Below, in pieces: positions 1 through 12,400 of a DNA stretch of 64,000 bases. Under the pieces are notes generated by a model. That model saw only the letters and a list, made by a program, of their open reading frames with translations. It was not told where the DNA came from and searched no databases. Position numbers and translations under genes: made by a program. Origin of the DNA: Paragonimus skrjabini miyazakii (lineage: Eukaryota > Platyhelminthes > Trematoda > Plagiorchiida > Troglotrematidae); contig JTDE01000100.1 in NCBI GenBank assembly GCA_014338405.1, positions 13,474-77,473 of the forward strand, in the 5' to 3' direction. The stretch's first letter is position 1. Each line of letters begins with the position of its first letter.

Positions 1-1687
1 AACAGCCAACGATTCGACAGTGGAGAGCGTGACATTTCCTGGAGACCACGGCCATCAATGCCACATGGGCTTCCTCTTTGTCCGTCACCACTACACCCTG
101 AACGCGTACTGAGATGTTCATTTCCCGCAAGATAGGGCCAAACGAATTATCTTTGACCATATTCCGCAGAGCTGGACACTGATTGGAGAGAAGTCTCCCC
201 AATCGAGATTTACGCGAGATTGGAATAGTGGTAGACAAACTCGGGATGCCCAAACCGCCCAAACGAATTGGGGCATGGATGTAGCTGATTGGTGTGTCTT
301 TAGGAAGGCGAAGCCACTGCCGAACAAACTGGCGAATGATACAGTCCCTGGCTTTGAGCGTGTCACGGTGGACTCGGCTCAATACTAGCGATTGATTCAT
401 CTTCGGGATCAGATGCTGTCTCAGGAGTACAAGACGTTGGTGTGGTTCCAAGGGCGCTTTGGTAATTTCATGCAGCATCATACGAAGTTGCAGATGGTGG
501 TTAGTGAATGCTTTGGCCTTCCAGGTGAACGGGATACCTAAATAGGTCACCGTGTCGGAAGCGCTTAGTGAGTGGATCATTTCCGGGCCCAAGTGGATGG
601 ACTCATCGGAGATGGCAGTTGCGTTATGTTTATGGTCACCGCGGATGACCATAGGCTTAGTTTTCTGTGTGTCGATTTTCAGTCCGGATAGTTCCAGGGC
701 ACTAGCGGCGGCTGCAAGCTTCTCAGAGAGACGCGTAGGACTCTCAGCTAGAAGGATCAGATCGTCGGCGTAAGCAAAACCGCTAACCAGTGTGTCGTGG
801 AACTGGTAGCCAAGCTCCGGTCGAGGTAGTGCCAACACCTCATCCATTGCCATGATGAACAGTAGCGGGGACAGTGGGTCACCCTTGTGAACAAAACGCT
901 GTGACCAGAGAACTGAGCCATTGGGCGTGGCGAAAGCATTCATGTAGGACTCGGCAATGTAATGCGTTAGAGGTGGAGGAGCACCAAAGGCTCGGGCCGA
1001 TCTGATGATCGAACCTTGTGAGATAGAGTCAAACGCTTTGGACACGTCGATAAAGGCCGCACACAAACTTGAAGACATGATACATGAGTTCAGAAGCAGC
1101 GCATGAAGCAGGGAGGTCGCCTCAAGGCAACCGTCACGATGCAGGAATGCAAACTGGAGAGCGGGCAATTGCAAGCGCGAATTCCAACGATCGGCGAATA
1201 TCTTGTGGAAACAACGTATCAACGTTGAAGATAAGGCGATGGGTCTGAGCTCGGTAGGAGATGAAGGGTAGTTCATTTTAGGTACAAGCGTGATGCAAGA
1301 GCGGCATAAATGGATTGGACAACCTTGGGTTAGCAGGAAAAGGTTAAAATATCCAGCCAAGGCATTAGCTTTCACACGCTTCAAATGTTTGGGCAACAAT
1401 TTGTCTAAACCTGGAGCGGTGTTTCCCATATGCTTGAAGGTGCGTGATACTTCTTCAACAGTGATCAGTTCGACCAGAGACCAGTCCGAAGGCAGAATTG
1501 TGCGAGATGATCTCTCAACAACGTGCGGATAAGCCGTTAGTACCTCGGACCAGTATTCGTTGGAATTATCCGGGAGGCCGCGGCTCGTCTTATAGGCAGT
1601 TCGCCAGTTTCCAGAAAAAACTGCAAACGCGTCGTCTTTCTTACGCTGGTGGTGTAACGTTTGGATCGCTGCATAGTTAACCCTCCA
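1..1687 (-). mobile_element. R2/RLE-type non-LTR retrotransposon, reverse transcriptase region (partial)
   Basis: Reading the minus strand gives one open frame of about 560 codons with no stop, entering just after a TAA at 1,688-1,690 and leaving the window at position 1. It reads as a complete LINE reverse transcriptase: fingers TLVPK and ELRPIALSS, motif A FIDVSKAFDS (about 1,027-1,053), KGDPLSPLLF, the catalytic YADD (about 761-772), then thumb signatures WLRLPKDTPISYIHAP and GGLGIPSL (about 230-310). These last motifs, and the upstream YAAIQTL region, are typical of the R2/R4/NeSL/Hero group, whose proteins carry a restriction-like endonuclease after the RT. That domain would lie left of the window. 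The N-terminal zinc-finger/Myb part is missing because the frame stops at 1,688, so the copy is probably 5'-truncated. The open frame suggests a young insertion. It has the same orientation as the spectrin gene 1.65 kb upstream. Confidence 0.85.
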
Positions 1688-2132
1688 TTACATTGTATAT
1701 CACATTATAACTTCGAATACCACCAACGCGACACATAATTATGTAAGTGTTAGGGCCAGGTTGCTTAACCAAATCCTTATGTTAGACCGTGTGGGTGTGA
1801 ATAGAAAGACGTACGTTGCCTCCTATCTGTGCATTGGGGACCATATCCTAATTCGCCCTACCAAATCCTGATGGAGTACCTGATAAAAGTTATCCATAAT
1901 CACTTGCAGTTGAGCTGTTGTTTTTGCACTTTGTACACATTGTTGTCCTTACGATACACGTGTCCGTCTGTTCTTTTCCGTAATCAGTGAAACTGAGAAA
2001 GTTGGACTAAACATAAAAGCTATAACTTCAAAATATTCGTGTATTCATGTAGCTCGCAGTGCGTTAACACTAAACTAGTATAACCAAACAAGTATGATAT
2101 AAACACTCTTGTTCGCCTCAACATTTTGAAAG

Positions 2133-2163
2133 CATATATATATATATATGTATATATATATAT
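2133..2163. repeat. (TA)n microsatellite
   Basis: About 30 bases of alternating A and T with one G interruption. Confidence 0.9.
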
Positions 2164-3157
2164 TCGTTGAAACAGCCTTTATGAGCCCAATTTACTCCCT
2201 CCACTGGGTTTATAGATCACGTGTTAGTCGAAGAACGTGAGGCGACTAGAGGTAGGTACAATCTAATTGTACGAAGATGCGGTGTGTATGTGATCTGAAA
2301 ATCACGTTCATATTCACTTCCCGAGTCGGACCTATTCAGTTGTTCTAAGATAACTGGACCCTGGACATGGGAAAGTGTTTATTCAGTTCGGTTATTGTAT
2401 GTTAACTGTCATTGGAAATATACATGCAGCCCGGAGACTGCGTTTTGGAAGGCCATTGTAATTTACACTTATAAACCTTCTGAATATGTTTGAGACAATC
2501 TATTTCGTGACAACAATTCTTGCTTGGATGGTTCTTGGAACATATCAATTTCCGAATGTAAATAAAAGATGATGCTTCCTTTTCACTAGATCACATTAAA
2601 GTTTGAATACTTGATATTTGTCGGTAATATGTAAAAACCATATTTATTTACAATAAGTGTTTCCTGTTGCCAAATTGTATTCGTATTCTTGAAACTTGCA
2701 TTAACCAATCTTCATGATCTTTCGAAGGATACTGCAAAATAAACTTCATTCAACAAGGGCTGTCTGAATCCGGTTGTTGTCGTTGTTACTCGACTTTCGT
2801 TAGAAAAAAAACGTTGTTAACAAACGGCGTGATTCAGATCCAGCTGACTGATGCCTGGTCAGAGATGGACGAGTGGATGTCATTCAAAGAGATCTGTTGA
2901 GTGACATAGACCAGATTAGTTGTAATTCATCGAGTGGTCTTAGGGATGGCTGAGACAATCGGAGTATGGATGTGATCATCCATTCCGATTGTAGTAGAAC
3001 AGTCCGGTCAATCACTCCAACTACTATGATAATCAGTTATCCACCCAAATTGACCAGTGATAGCAGCTGCCCCCAGCTATTCAATAGTCACAGACAATGA
3101 CATTAACAACTCTAGCTCTGTAATCAACAGTCTGTATTTTTACTAATCTGCCGATGA

Positions 3158-3163
3158 TTTAAT
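3158..3163 (-). promoter_or_regulatory. Candidate variant polyadenylation signal of the spectrin gene
   Basis: ATTAAA on the minus strand about 180 nt after the spectrin stop codon. It is the nearest hexamer of this kind that I noticed; a downstream GT-rich element was not evaluated, so this is weak. Confidence 0.25.
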
Positions 3164-3342
3164 AGAAAGAATAACCGGTTTTATGTGCAGTACAAAATCT
3201 TGGCAACATTTACAATAAATCGTAGTTACACTGTAAAATATTAACCAAGAGAAAGAAAATTTAACATCATTTTAAACGATCGCATTAACAAATGTCAATT
3301 TTCCTATGGATAACAGACGTTTCATCCGGTAAAATGTTGTCT

Positions 3343-3411
3343 CTAGACTGACTGTTTTGTGAGTCCTTCGTAAGCCTCTCGAATCCACAATCGGGTGCAA
3401 TCGGAGAGCTC
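3343..3411 (-). CDS. Spectrin exon 15: PH C-terminal helix and stop codon
   Basis: 22 codons plus TAG. After TTCATACAG the frame reads ELSDCTRLWIREAYEGLTKQ, the amphipathic C-terminal helix of a PH domain with its invariant Trp, then SV and stop. The join YLFQ-ELSDCTRLW has the expected spacing for the last strand and helix. The protein ends right after the PH domain, without the C-terminal extension seen in Drosophila heavy beta spectrin. Confidence 0.82.
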   Translation of the reverse strand, partial: ELSDCTRLWIREAYEGLTKQSV

Positions 3412-6400
3412 CTGTATGAACTTTTCTCAGTTCTCGCGACTGTTGTGGTTGCGGATGACTCAATACCACCGTATCCCTTCGAAAACGTTACTATGAACTT
3501 GCGAATCTCAATCTATGTTCGACACTCTAGACAATGACCTAGGTTATAGTGCTCATCCGTGACATCACATAAAAAAATTCTTTCCAAGCGTTTCGCATTC
3601 TGGCGCGTGATATATTTCTGGTGAGGTCTCTGCAAGTGGACTTCTTGAAGTTGGTAAATCGAAGTTGATCACCACAACAGTCTGTGTTTCAGCGGAAATG
3701 TTTCGAAATTGTTTAACTACTGAAGATTAGAGAAGTAGTATCCTATTTACTTGAGCGTTTGATGCGCAGGAAGAAAGCCGGTGGTGTTTAGCAGAACCCC
3801 TTCTTAGCAGTTTATTCTAATGAGTTTCCTTTGAAGTTAAATCAAACTCACTTTTGTGTCCAATGAACAGACACATAAAAACCATGTTATTAACGCGCAT
3901 GTGTTTAGTAACATGGCATTTTGCCCTTTCAAGTTATGCTGGAGCATAGCAAATGTTCTTCGTCTTAGAGATACACAAGCCACCTACCATCTGTTCATCA
4001 GTGGATTAAATGGAAGGTTCTTTTTCGACAAACAGCTCAAGCGTATTGTTTAAACAGCTTTGATGTTGAAGCACAATTTGATAGCCTTCTGGATCATTTA
4101 TCTGATCTTTAAGCCGCTGTTGTTTTGTCAGCATTGAATCTTTTGTGAGTGGTTACCAATTAAGCTGAAGCATTGTGGTACGTGCTACTCTCACCCTATC
4201 TGATGCCCGTTTGTTAAATTCTGTTGGCCCAACGAAGTCCCTTAGATTTTCTTGTAATTTTAATTTGAACTGACCGAATGCTTCTGGTCTTATGAAGAGG
4301 TGTGCGCATATATGGAAAGTCTAATAATTCATTCTTGGCAGATGACTTCTTCTGAGGTTTTGATCTCTACAAGGAATTTACTGTAGTACGCACCCTATTC
4401 CCGAACTTACACTCCCTATTTAAATTAGTGCACTTTATGCTACACGAATCGCTTGTGTGTATAAGCCAGTAACCCAACATACAGTACAGCAATGTGAAAC
4501 TTAATTGTGCGTTAGCGAATTAATCAACTTGACTGTAAACAGTTAATAGAATCACGTGAATCTTATCTACCAGATGAACTAGATAAACACAATGGAATGC
4601 TTATCCTTGTCACTTCTTTACGCGTTTGTATACGCAGTTCTAGTTTAACATAAGATACTCACTCTTCCATAGAAAGAACTAGTGAACTGAACAACATTGT
4701 TCCAACATTCACACTGGAATCTACTGCAGCTATCATTGAACACCATATCAGTGAGCAACGAGATATAGCGCACGCGTGATCTCTGTACAAAAAGATGTGA
4801 GTTGAATTTTTGATGTAGAAGTCTTTGAAAAAATATGTTAAGAGTTTTGACCACGGATATTCGTCTTGTACTTTACGGATTCACAGTTTCGTTTTATGTC
4901 TGTTCATTGGATGTAGAGTGGTCCATGTTAAATCAGTAAACCCTTAAGCCGAATAGAGGCAACATACGGCGTGAGAACATGCCGGTGTAAACCCGGACTT
5001 TTCACAATTGTATCCTTGTTCAGTTTGTCTGTCGCATTCCTGCTGACTGTCGGAATTATTTTCAAGTGAGGGTGCTTCTTCATTTTCCCCGCCAGAATAT
5101 CAAGTATACATATGAATCAACGGAGGATGATTTCAACCTATGTGTGTGACGAACTCGTTCTGCTTGCTCACAGGTAATGTGAGTATGGGGTTACTCAAGG
5201 TGATTTCACTTGAGTTTTACGTTGAACAAGAGTATTGCAAAACTTGATCTAAACCAACCATATTCAGCCCGCAGCCTTCTTCAGTTTGAAAGATAATCGA
5301 CAATGACCCCATACAAAACATTTGTTTTGAATAATCCTACTAGAAACAGGAAGTACGTATAAAAAGTGATCGTCTTACCTGGAACAGATACCGAGCCCCG
5401 GAGGATTTCACACGCAGCCGGAACACATGGGGTCGCTTTGCATAATCCAAAGCTAAACTGACGTGAACAAGCTCCGGTAGAATGTAAATTCCACTCTCAT
5501 TACGGAATGTACCTGTATTCGGGCTGAGAACAAAAGCATTTTGTTGTATATAGAAATTAGGTTTGACTAACACATGTGGACACAAATTCAAAAACGATTC
5601 CCAAAGCAGACATTTGCTTGCTGTAAAAAAGATATTTTCAACCGTAGAAAAGTACAAGTGATCATCGTGCATGACCTACTGGACGCACAGTCTATCAATT
5701 AAAAGACGGAATTTTGTGTGATTTGACATGTAGCTACCGAGTACAATGTGCACACGTCTTCGAGGATGGATCTCTCTACACTACTATGCTTAAGGTTCAG
5801 GTGTAATAAAAAACCCATGGTTCCTGTTATATTATGTTCTTTTAAAGTAAATTATCTGAATTGTTTACTCCTTGCTGTTTTTCTTAATGCACATCTAGAA
5901 CTCATATCAGTGGACTGCCGAAGTAAAGAGTAAATCACGATAATCTGTCTGCAATTAAACCTGGCAATCGGAACCACAGAGGCAAATTCCCGCTAGAGAC
6001 TACTTTCGACTCTCCGCCATAACTCGTGCGAATTATCAGTAGTAGTTAGTTATTCCCATTCATGGATCCGCAGCATAGAATAATCTTGTATTAGTTATCC
6101 AAACAATGAACAGAATGAGTTGTGAGTAGGTTTTTGATAAGACATCCTTCGGGTACTATTGTTGAGTCCAAAGTCAGACGTAGAAGTTTGGTCCGAGCTA
6201 TGAGGCTTTGTGTTTCACGTGTTTCACAGCGGAGAAGGGAGTCGGTGGTCAACTGAGAAAATGCAGCGAACAAGCATGCTTCTACAACATGAAAAACCAG
6301 TCAGTTTGCGAGTACTTCCGACCTCCAACTATTCTATGGGGCGACTGTGGCTCATCCCACAGCAGGATTACACCTGAGTGGGCGGGAGGAGGGAAGTGAT

Positions 6401-9400
6401 TTTTTCGGAAAAAAGTTGATTCGACGTGTATCATTTTAGCGTACGGGTACTCATCCTATGCTGCTGATCACCTGGTGAGCTTTGCTAACTACAACTGATT
6501 TTACCGTTAATCGATTTTCAATTATTTCTTCGAAACAACTTTCCGTAACTACGTACTACTGTTGTAAGACAGGCAGTTTCGTTGTGAGTAGTATACTGCT
6601 CACAAGTAGTATGTTACCCACAGGAGACATTCAAGAATAAAACGGCAAGCTGCGAACGCCAGGAAGACGAAGGACAAGAAAAGACTATCGAAATAGTGTG
6701 TACGCGTTACGGCAGAAGTTCCACCAAAGCGGATGACAATGATGTGTGTGAATGTATGCCTAACGTGCAAATGAGTGTACGCGTTTGTGGTTTGATTTTT
6801 GACATGACGTTTGCGGGCGTTTGCGCAATAAACGAATTCTCGGGCCAAGCGTCTTTTCGTTTCCACGCATTACTATTTAGCTGGTCCTCATTCACTCAAA
6901 ATCATCAGAGCAACACCTCTTTACTTATAAAATTTGCAACGTGATATCATTTAGGGTGTTACTTTAAACCGAGAACAACCAGTTCAAGCTCAAAAGCAAT
7001 TGCAATTTCCTACTTCCTGGAATCAATCAACCTGAATGATTTATAATTTGTTCTAGCTAGGATTACAAGGTCCGTCTAGCAAGGGTAATTGGCAAGTTAT
7101 CAGAGGACGCTTTAAATGCCAGTACAAGTTTACATAGATTAACCATGCTTTATTATCTTGAATACCCACCACTATGACTAGACGATGTTGAAAGTAAATC
7201 GTCTTTCGGCAACTCCTTTTAGCTCCGCTAGTTGGCATTGCGATCAGAAATGGTTAACGCCTCAGACAATAGCCCATACGTAATCTGAACCACCATCAAT
7301 CAATACTTTCGAGTATTTATACCCTCGTTGGTCGTACAGTTTGGTTTATACAGTGTATAAAACCGACAATCCAAGTGTGAACTGCATCAGCTCCAATGAA
7401 GTTGCCGCGGTTACCTACAGCATTTCCGCCTTACAAACCATAAATATGACACTCATTACTACATACCTTGCCCAATTGGATCCCCTTCTGAATAAGCAGA
7501 CCGAAATAAATCTGTTTCTCCATTGAATAAGTTCGTTTGGTAAGTTACTGAGAAGTATCCAACATACGCTACTCAATCATTTATGTGTGGAGTCCATACA
7601 AACTGCTGAACTTCCGAAAAAATCTAGACATTGATGAACTTTTTAAGGATTGGGAAAAGTGGAGAACTTTTAACTTGCTAGGCTCCACATAAATATATCT
7701 TTTCTTACAGAGAATTCCCACGGGTGGCGTGGTTCAATTTGAACTCAATCGAAGGTAAGTTAACGATGCAGCGCAAGCACGCAAAACCATAATGTCCAGC
7801 CTGTTCAGTGTCCGCCTCCTACCCGAACTAAGGTACTGACAAGATTGCATTAAATGCATTCATGGATGTTGATGGCTTTTAATGGATGGCAATGGTTGGT
7901 GTTGAAATTATGTTCCTTCATACTCTTTTAAAATAACCGAATTTACTAGGTGACGGGTCCGAACAAGGAGTTCGGATTCGGTGAATAGATATGCACATCG
8001 CGTTGACCAGCTGAATGTGAAGAGGTGTACATAGTAGATACCTGTATAGGGCGAGTCGCAAAGCTCAGTGACTGATAGTTATTTTGTAAATAGTTTGTTA
8101 TTCCTAGTTAGCATGCTATGTATTAGCTTACAAATCATGAATGCATCGCACTTGATGGACTCTGTAAAAAAAGTGTTGGGGTGCCTACGAGCCTTCAAAA
8201 ATTTATGGCTGATCGTACTATCGGATGTACCTGGTGAATGACTAGCATTTCTAGAACGCTCATGATGCTAGAGTTTTCCTGCAATTACTGTTTGTCAGTG
8301 AGGAATTTTGTCTCAATTTGAGCTCAGTTCCGGTCAGTGACAAACTCATGTTAAGCTTGTTTCGTATGGACATTGTACTAGCATTGGAGTAGCAAATTTT
8401 AGGAATAACGGTACCAGACTATGGGGTAAACTGACTACACTAGTCTGGTTACATAGCAGAAACACAAGGGCTGCTCTTTGATTTCAGACTTGCCAACAGT
8501 GTTTCAGAACGTTTCATGTCGACTAAAATGGTCCGTGGCTTTCATAACACTGGCAAGCCTCGTGGTACAGTAGTTTCTCAAGTCCATATGCAACCGACAA
8601 TAAAAGAAGTGGACTGACCTTCAACCCCGTTGCTGGTTGACAGAACCTAAGTTTAGTCTGCAATGAAGGTTGGAGCATAGTCAATGCTGTACTTAATGGC
8701 AGCACTTGCCTTAACTAAGAAACCGTCTTAATTCGGCGCGTGGCTGCGCTGCGGGAGTGTCTCATTTTTAGAGACGTTCCAGCAAAGTTATGTAAATTGC
8801 TGCCATTTCCGTGTGCTCTTACTCAAAGTGTAGTTACCACCATCCACCTTGTGTGACACTGGTTTTCAGTGTCCGATATTCACCTTCAGACCCAAATTTC
8901 TACTGAATATAATTTTGAAACGGTTCTAAGAGGCCTCGGGAGGTTCGCAGTGAAGTTTCCGCCAAGTGATACGTCGACCAGTGTAGGAGTTGCACAATAT
9001 AGTGCCCTACTGAGTTTATTTAGAAATTGTCAGTTTTGATGATATGGCAACTTAACCGAATTAACTAAAATCCATCGCTGAGAAAATGTAGGCTGGAAAT
9101 TCTGTCTTTCATTGCAAATTCTGAAACAACGTGTTATTCACTTTTGAAGCAAATCGTGAAGAGAATATAGCCAACGATTTAGCGATGGTTAATACAAGCT
9201 TTATACACGATGTTGGGTAAGATTGTTTACTTCAAAGAACAGTGCTGACCTGTAAGATCGACTGGCTACATCAGCTAAAACTGTCTGATAGTCTTTTATT
9301 CACACCAAAAGATCAGTACACATGTACTTGTCCAATTTAAATCAGTACAATAGATGAAAAATAACACGGAACACCTGTAGGATATGAAATCGTGTTGTAG

Positions 9401-12400
9401 AAGCGCCTACTCGAATTTTCTTGAAATGTGAGCTTCGCCAAGGAAGGTCATTTTTTTAAATTGAAATACGAATGATTATCCAGCTATTTCGGTGTCCGTC
9501 AGTGTATTATTGGGCAACAAAATACAATTTAAATGGCAGCCTACAAACATTCGTATCACAAACACTCGGAACCATGAATGGATTAGAAAGAGGTCTACAC
9601 AATGGAAGCCACTGAGTGAATTGAAACTACGGCTACAGCAACTTACTTGTCTTTTTGATAATGAGCCTTACTGCGATAGACCAGCAGTTGACGAACGGAC
9701 ATTTGGAGAACAACGTACAATTCATACCAGCATCTGTCACGAGCACGAACCGTTTCCGTTTGCCATTCATGCTTACGATTCAGATGGTCATCAATGAATT
9801 CTGAAGTGAAGTGGAAAACAAAACCACAAAATACGTTCCCAGTTGTGAAGCCTGCTGCAGAACTACCAACTATCTAGAATATATGCGATGTGGTTTTTGT
9901 ATCTCACATGTGGTAGTCACGTTTGTTATGAATAAAACAGATCACGGTCTTGAAATGGAGTTGTGGCACTGAAGATTGCCAGTTTCCGAAATTACTTTTT
10001 ATAAACCATGTACCTCACTAAACCGTTAATTCGATTCATAACAGTTAGACCGTCATTCACGCGATTTCCGTGAAGTTCAATAATCATCATATTTCTCTAT
10101 CCTAGCTTTAAATACTGGTAGAGTGAATCCGTTCCAAATTTATTATTTCCGTTGAGAATAAGCATAAACAATTGTTTGCAAAATTTGAATTCAACATATA
10201 TATTATGCATGAACAGCGAGGCTGGCCTGTACGGAATACACTTCATGTCTTCAGGCAGCAAAGTTAGTTTCTTTCCATCGCTGCTCATTTCATTGCAGAC
10301 TGCCCGCTTGGGAATGTGAATCAATACACCTATATAGAGGCTACTATCTTGTCCACTGATAGATATAGTGTTCGTGGTAAACGCTGCCGCTGTCTCCACA
10401 AAGCCTCTTTGTTGTTGGATAGAAATTCTGCATCATCTTCGGAACACATTTTACATACTGTTCGTGTATGACTCATTTTGAAGTAGGAATATAGTGACGA
10501 CCTTTTATGAAGCTGCTCGCATGCTCATTGGTGATGCACTCTCAGTGAAGTGAAGTTTATGTGATCTATGTTCGTCGTTCAAATTGATGTGCCTCGATTT
10601 TAATATCTGACGTGTTAATGATAATGTAATAATGATGTATGCGGCCATTCAAGTTTCCGCTGTATTTCATTTGAGATGAACAGATTACATATTGTAATGA
10701 TCGAGTGGATTAAAAAGTGCTTTAAGATGGCTGCCAAAATCTACAAAACATTCCGTCAATTCTGTGGGTAAAATTAGCATGAAGGGTGCATTTTGGACAA
10801 CAATAATCGCAGTATAATCCACAGAGAAAGAAATATCTGACAGCCAGAAACAACGCCCATCTATACACAGAACTTGGTCTTAGAATAGTTCATTGTCAAC
10901 ATTAGAAATAATCTAAGCTGGAGGTTTGTATTTTTTGGATAACAGCTACCCGCAGGTTGACCACGCGTAATTAAGTTACACCAGAACACAGACAGGGTGA
11001 TAAAGGTAAGGACAGAACAACCATACACACACACACGAACGGGTGCGCTGGTCATCATGTCTACCGTACTGTTTAATGCAGAGATTTTAAGACCGCAAAA
11101 GAATCAGCGTGAATTGTTCATGTGCATTGCGGTGTACTATTGCATTTCCTACATTGTAAGACGAGAAAAGAATTGTAAGTGTGCTCGAGCAGTGGTAGTC
11201 CGAGCGATTGGATCATATCAGAAATAAGCGTGCATTTTTAATGCGGTTTCCGCAAACACTGAATAGTCGTCCTTTGGATAGTCGGATTAGTGAAAACATT
11301 CTCAAATGACAAAGTAAAAATTGTCCTTTCTGACAACCCCGGCTACCTTCATGCCTTTTGTTAATCGAATACAGCTCCGAAACCTATCACGATGTTGATG
11401 TCATAAACACATTCAACGCCCTATTCTAATGCACAAAGAGAATCTTTCTGCAGTTTGTTGAATCATCACTGTCTAGGTACAAAAGTCCTTATTTGTCTGT
11501 ACACAAATCATGTTGACGCAAGGTACATGTGTGTCCGTGTGTATGTCGTGACCACATCTGCCTCCCGTTATGTAAGTAAATAAGTGACCTATTACCAGCA
11601 TCACGTGTGTTCAGGTTGTATGGAATTAACGCACAAAAAAGATCGCAGTTTTTATGGCTCTTGGCTGCTCAACCGTAGTTCTTGCTATCCGTTAGTGTAC
11701 CGTGGGTTAATATGTTTGTTAGAGTGTATATATGAAAGTTAAGTATTACCAAAACGTATTTTTCAGCTGGCCAATAATAACACGGTACTCTTATTTTCAT
11801 AGTTGTCTAGTTATTTCATCATGCGTTTTCCAGTAGTACTTTAAATTGTTTCGACCAGGCTATATCCATGAGATGTTAAAGACTGAACCCACTTGTAAAA
11901 CTGTCCTTTTTCTATCTAAATCAACAACACAGTTTCGAACTGGGTTAACAGATGGACCATTGATAAACTCTACTGAAAACTAAACAAGACTTGGACAATT
12001 TTAGTTATGAGTTTTCCCAGTGTACAAAAGATTCTCTTGACCATAACCTTAGAGTCTGATGATTCACTCCCTCTAATTGCAGAAAGCTTATTATTGACGT
12101 TGGTTTGCATACGTTTGTTGCTCATTGACAGCCAGATAGCCACTGGCGTCCACACTCTCGTAGGCTTGTTACTGGTCTTTAGCATTTAATGCGCTTTGAC
12201 AAGGAAGGTATATCCAAAAGCAGTCATACCTGTTGAATAGAGGTTTACTCCCAATTTTTGGATGACTCAATGGATAACGAGTGACTTTAGCCACTGGGAA
12301 TTGATTAACGAAAGCTTCATTTCTCCAATATACTTAACCCCTGAACTGGGGATTTTCGTTGGTTGTGGTACTTTCGCAACCATATCAACCCTGAAATACG

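Larger units (their letters stand above)
1691..3342. other. 3' flank of the spectrin gene, no coding region recognised
   Basis: AT-rich sequence between the R2-like element and the spectrin stop codon. It must include the 3' UTR of the spectrin gene on the minus strand. The only distinctive stretch is a TA dinucleotide tract at about 2,133-2,163. No conserved open frame was found on either strand. Confidence 0.6.

Noticed and set aside
552..1680. Plus-strand open frames in the first 1.7 kb
   Set aside because: They are shadows of the minus-strand reverse transcriptase frame.
3272..3469. A 65-codon minus-strand frame overlapping the gene end
   Set aside because: It is in a different frame from exon 15; the exon's frame gives the PH helix and a stop at 3,343.
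9492..9797. A 101-codon open frame on the plus strand
   Set aside because: It lies antisense to spectrin exon 13, whose minus-strand reading has clear PH-domain motifs and matching splice phases. The plus-strand frame has no recognisable motif.
10097..10399. A 100-codon minus-strand frame considered as a PH-domain exon
   Set aside because: The PH first half was found at 9,647-9,800 with correct phases on both sides, and this frame shows no PH signature.
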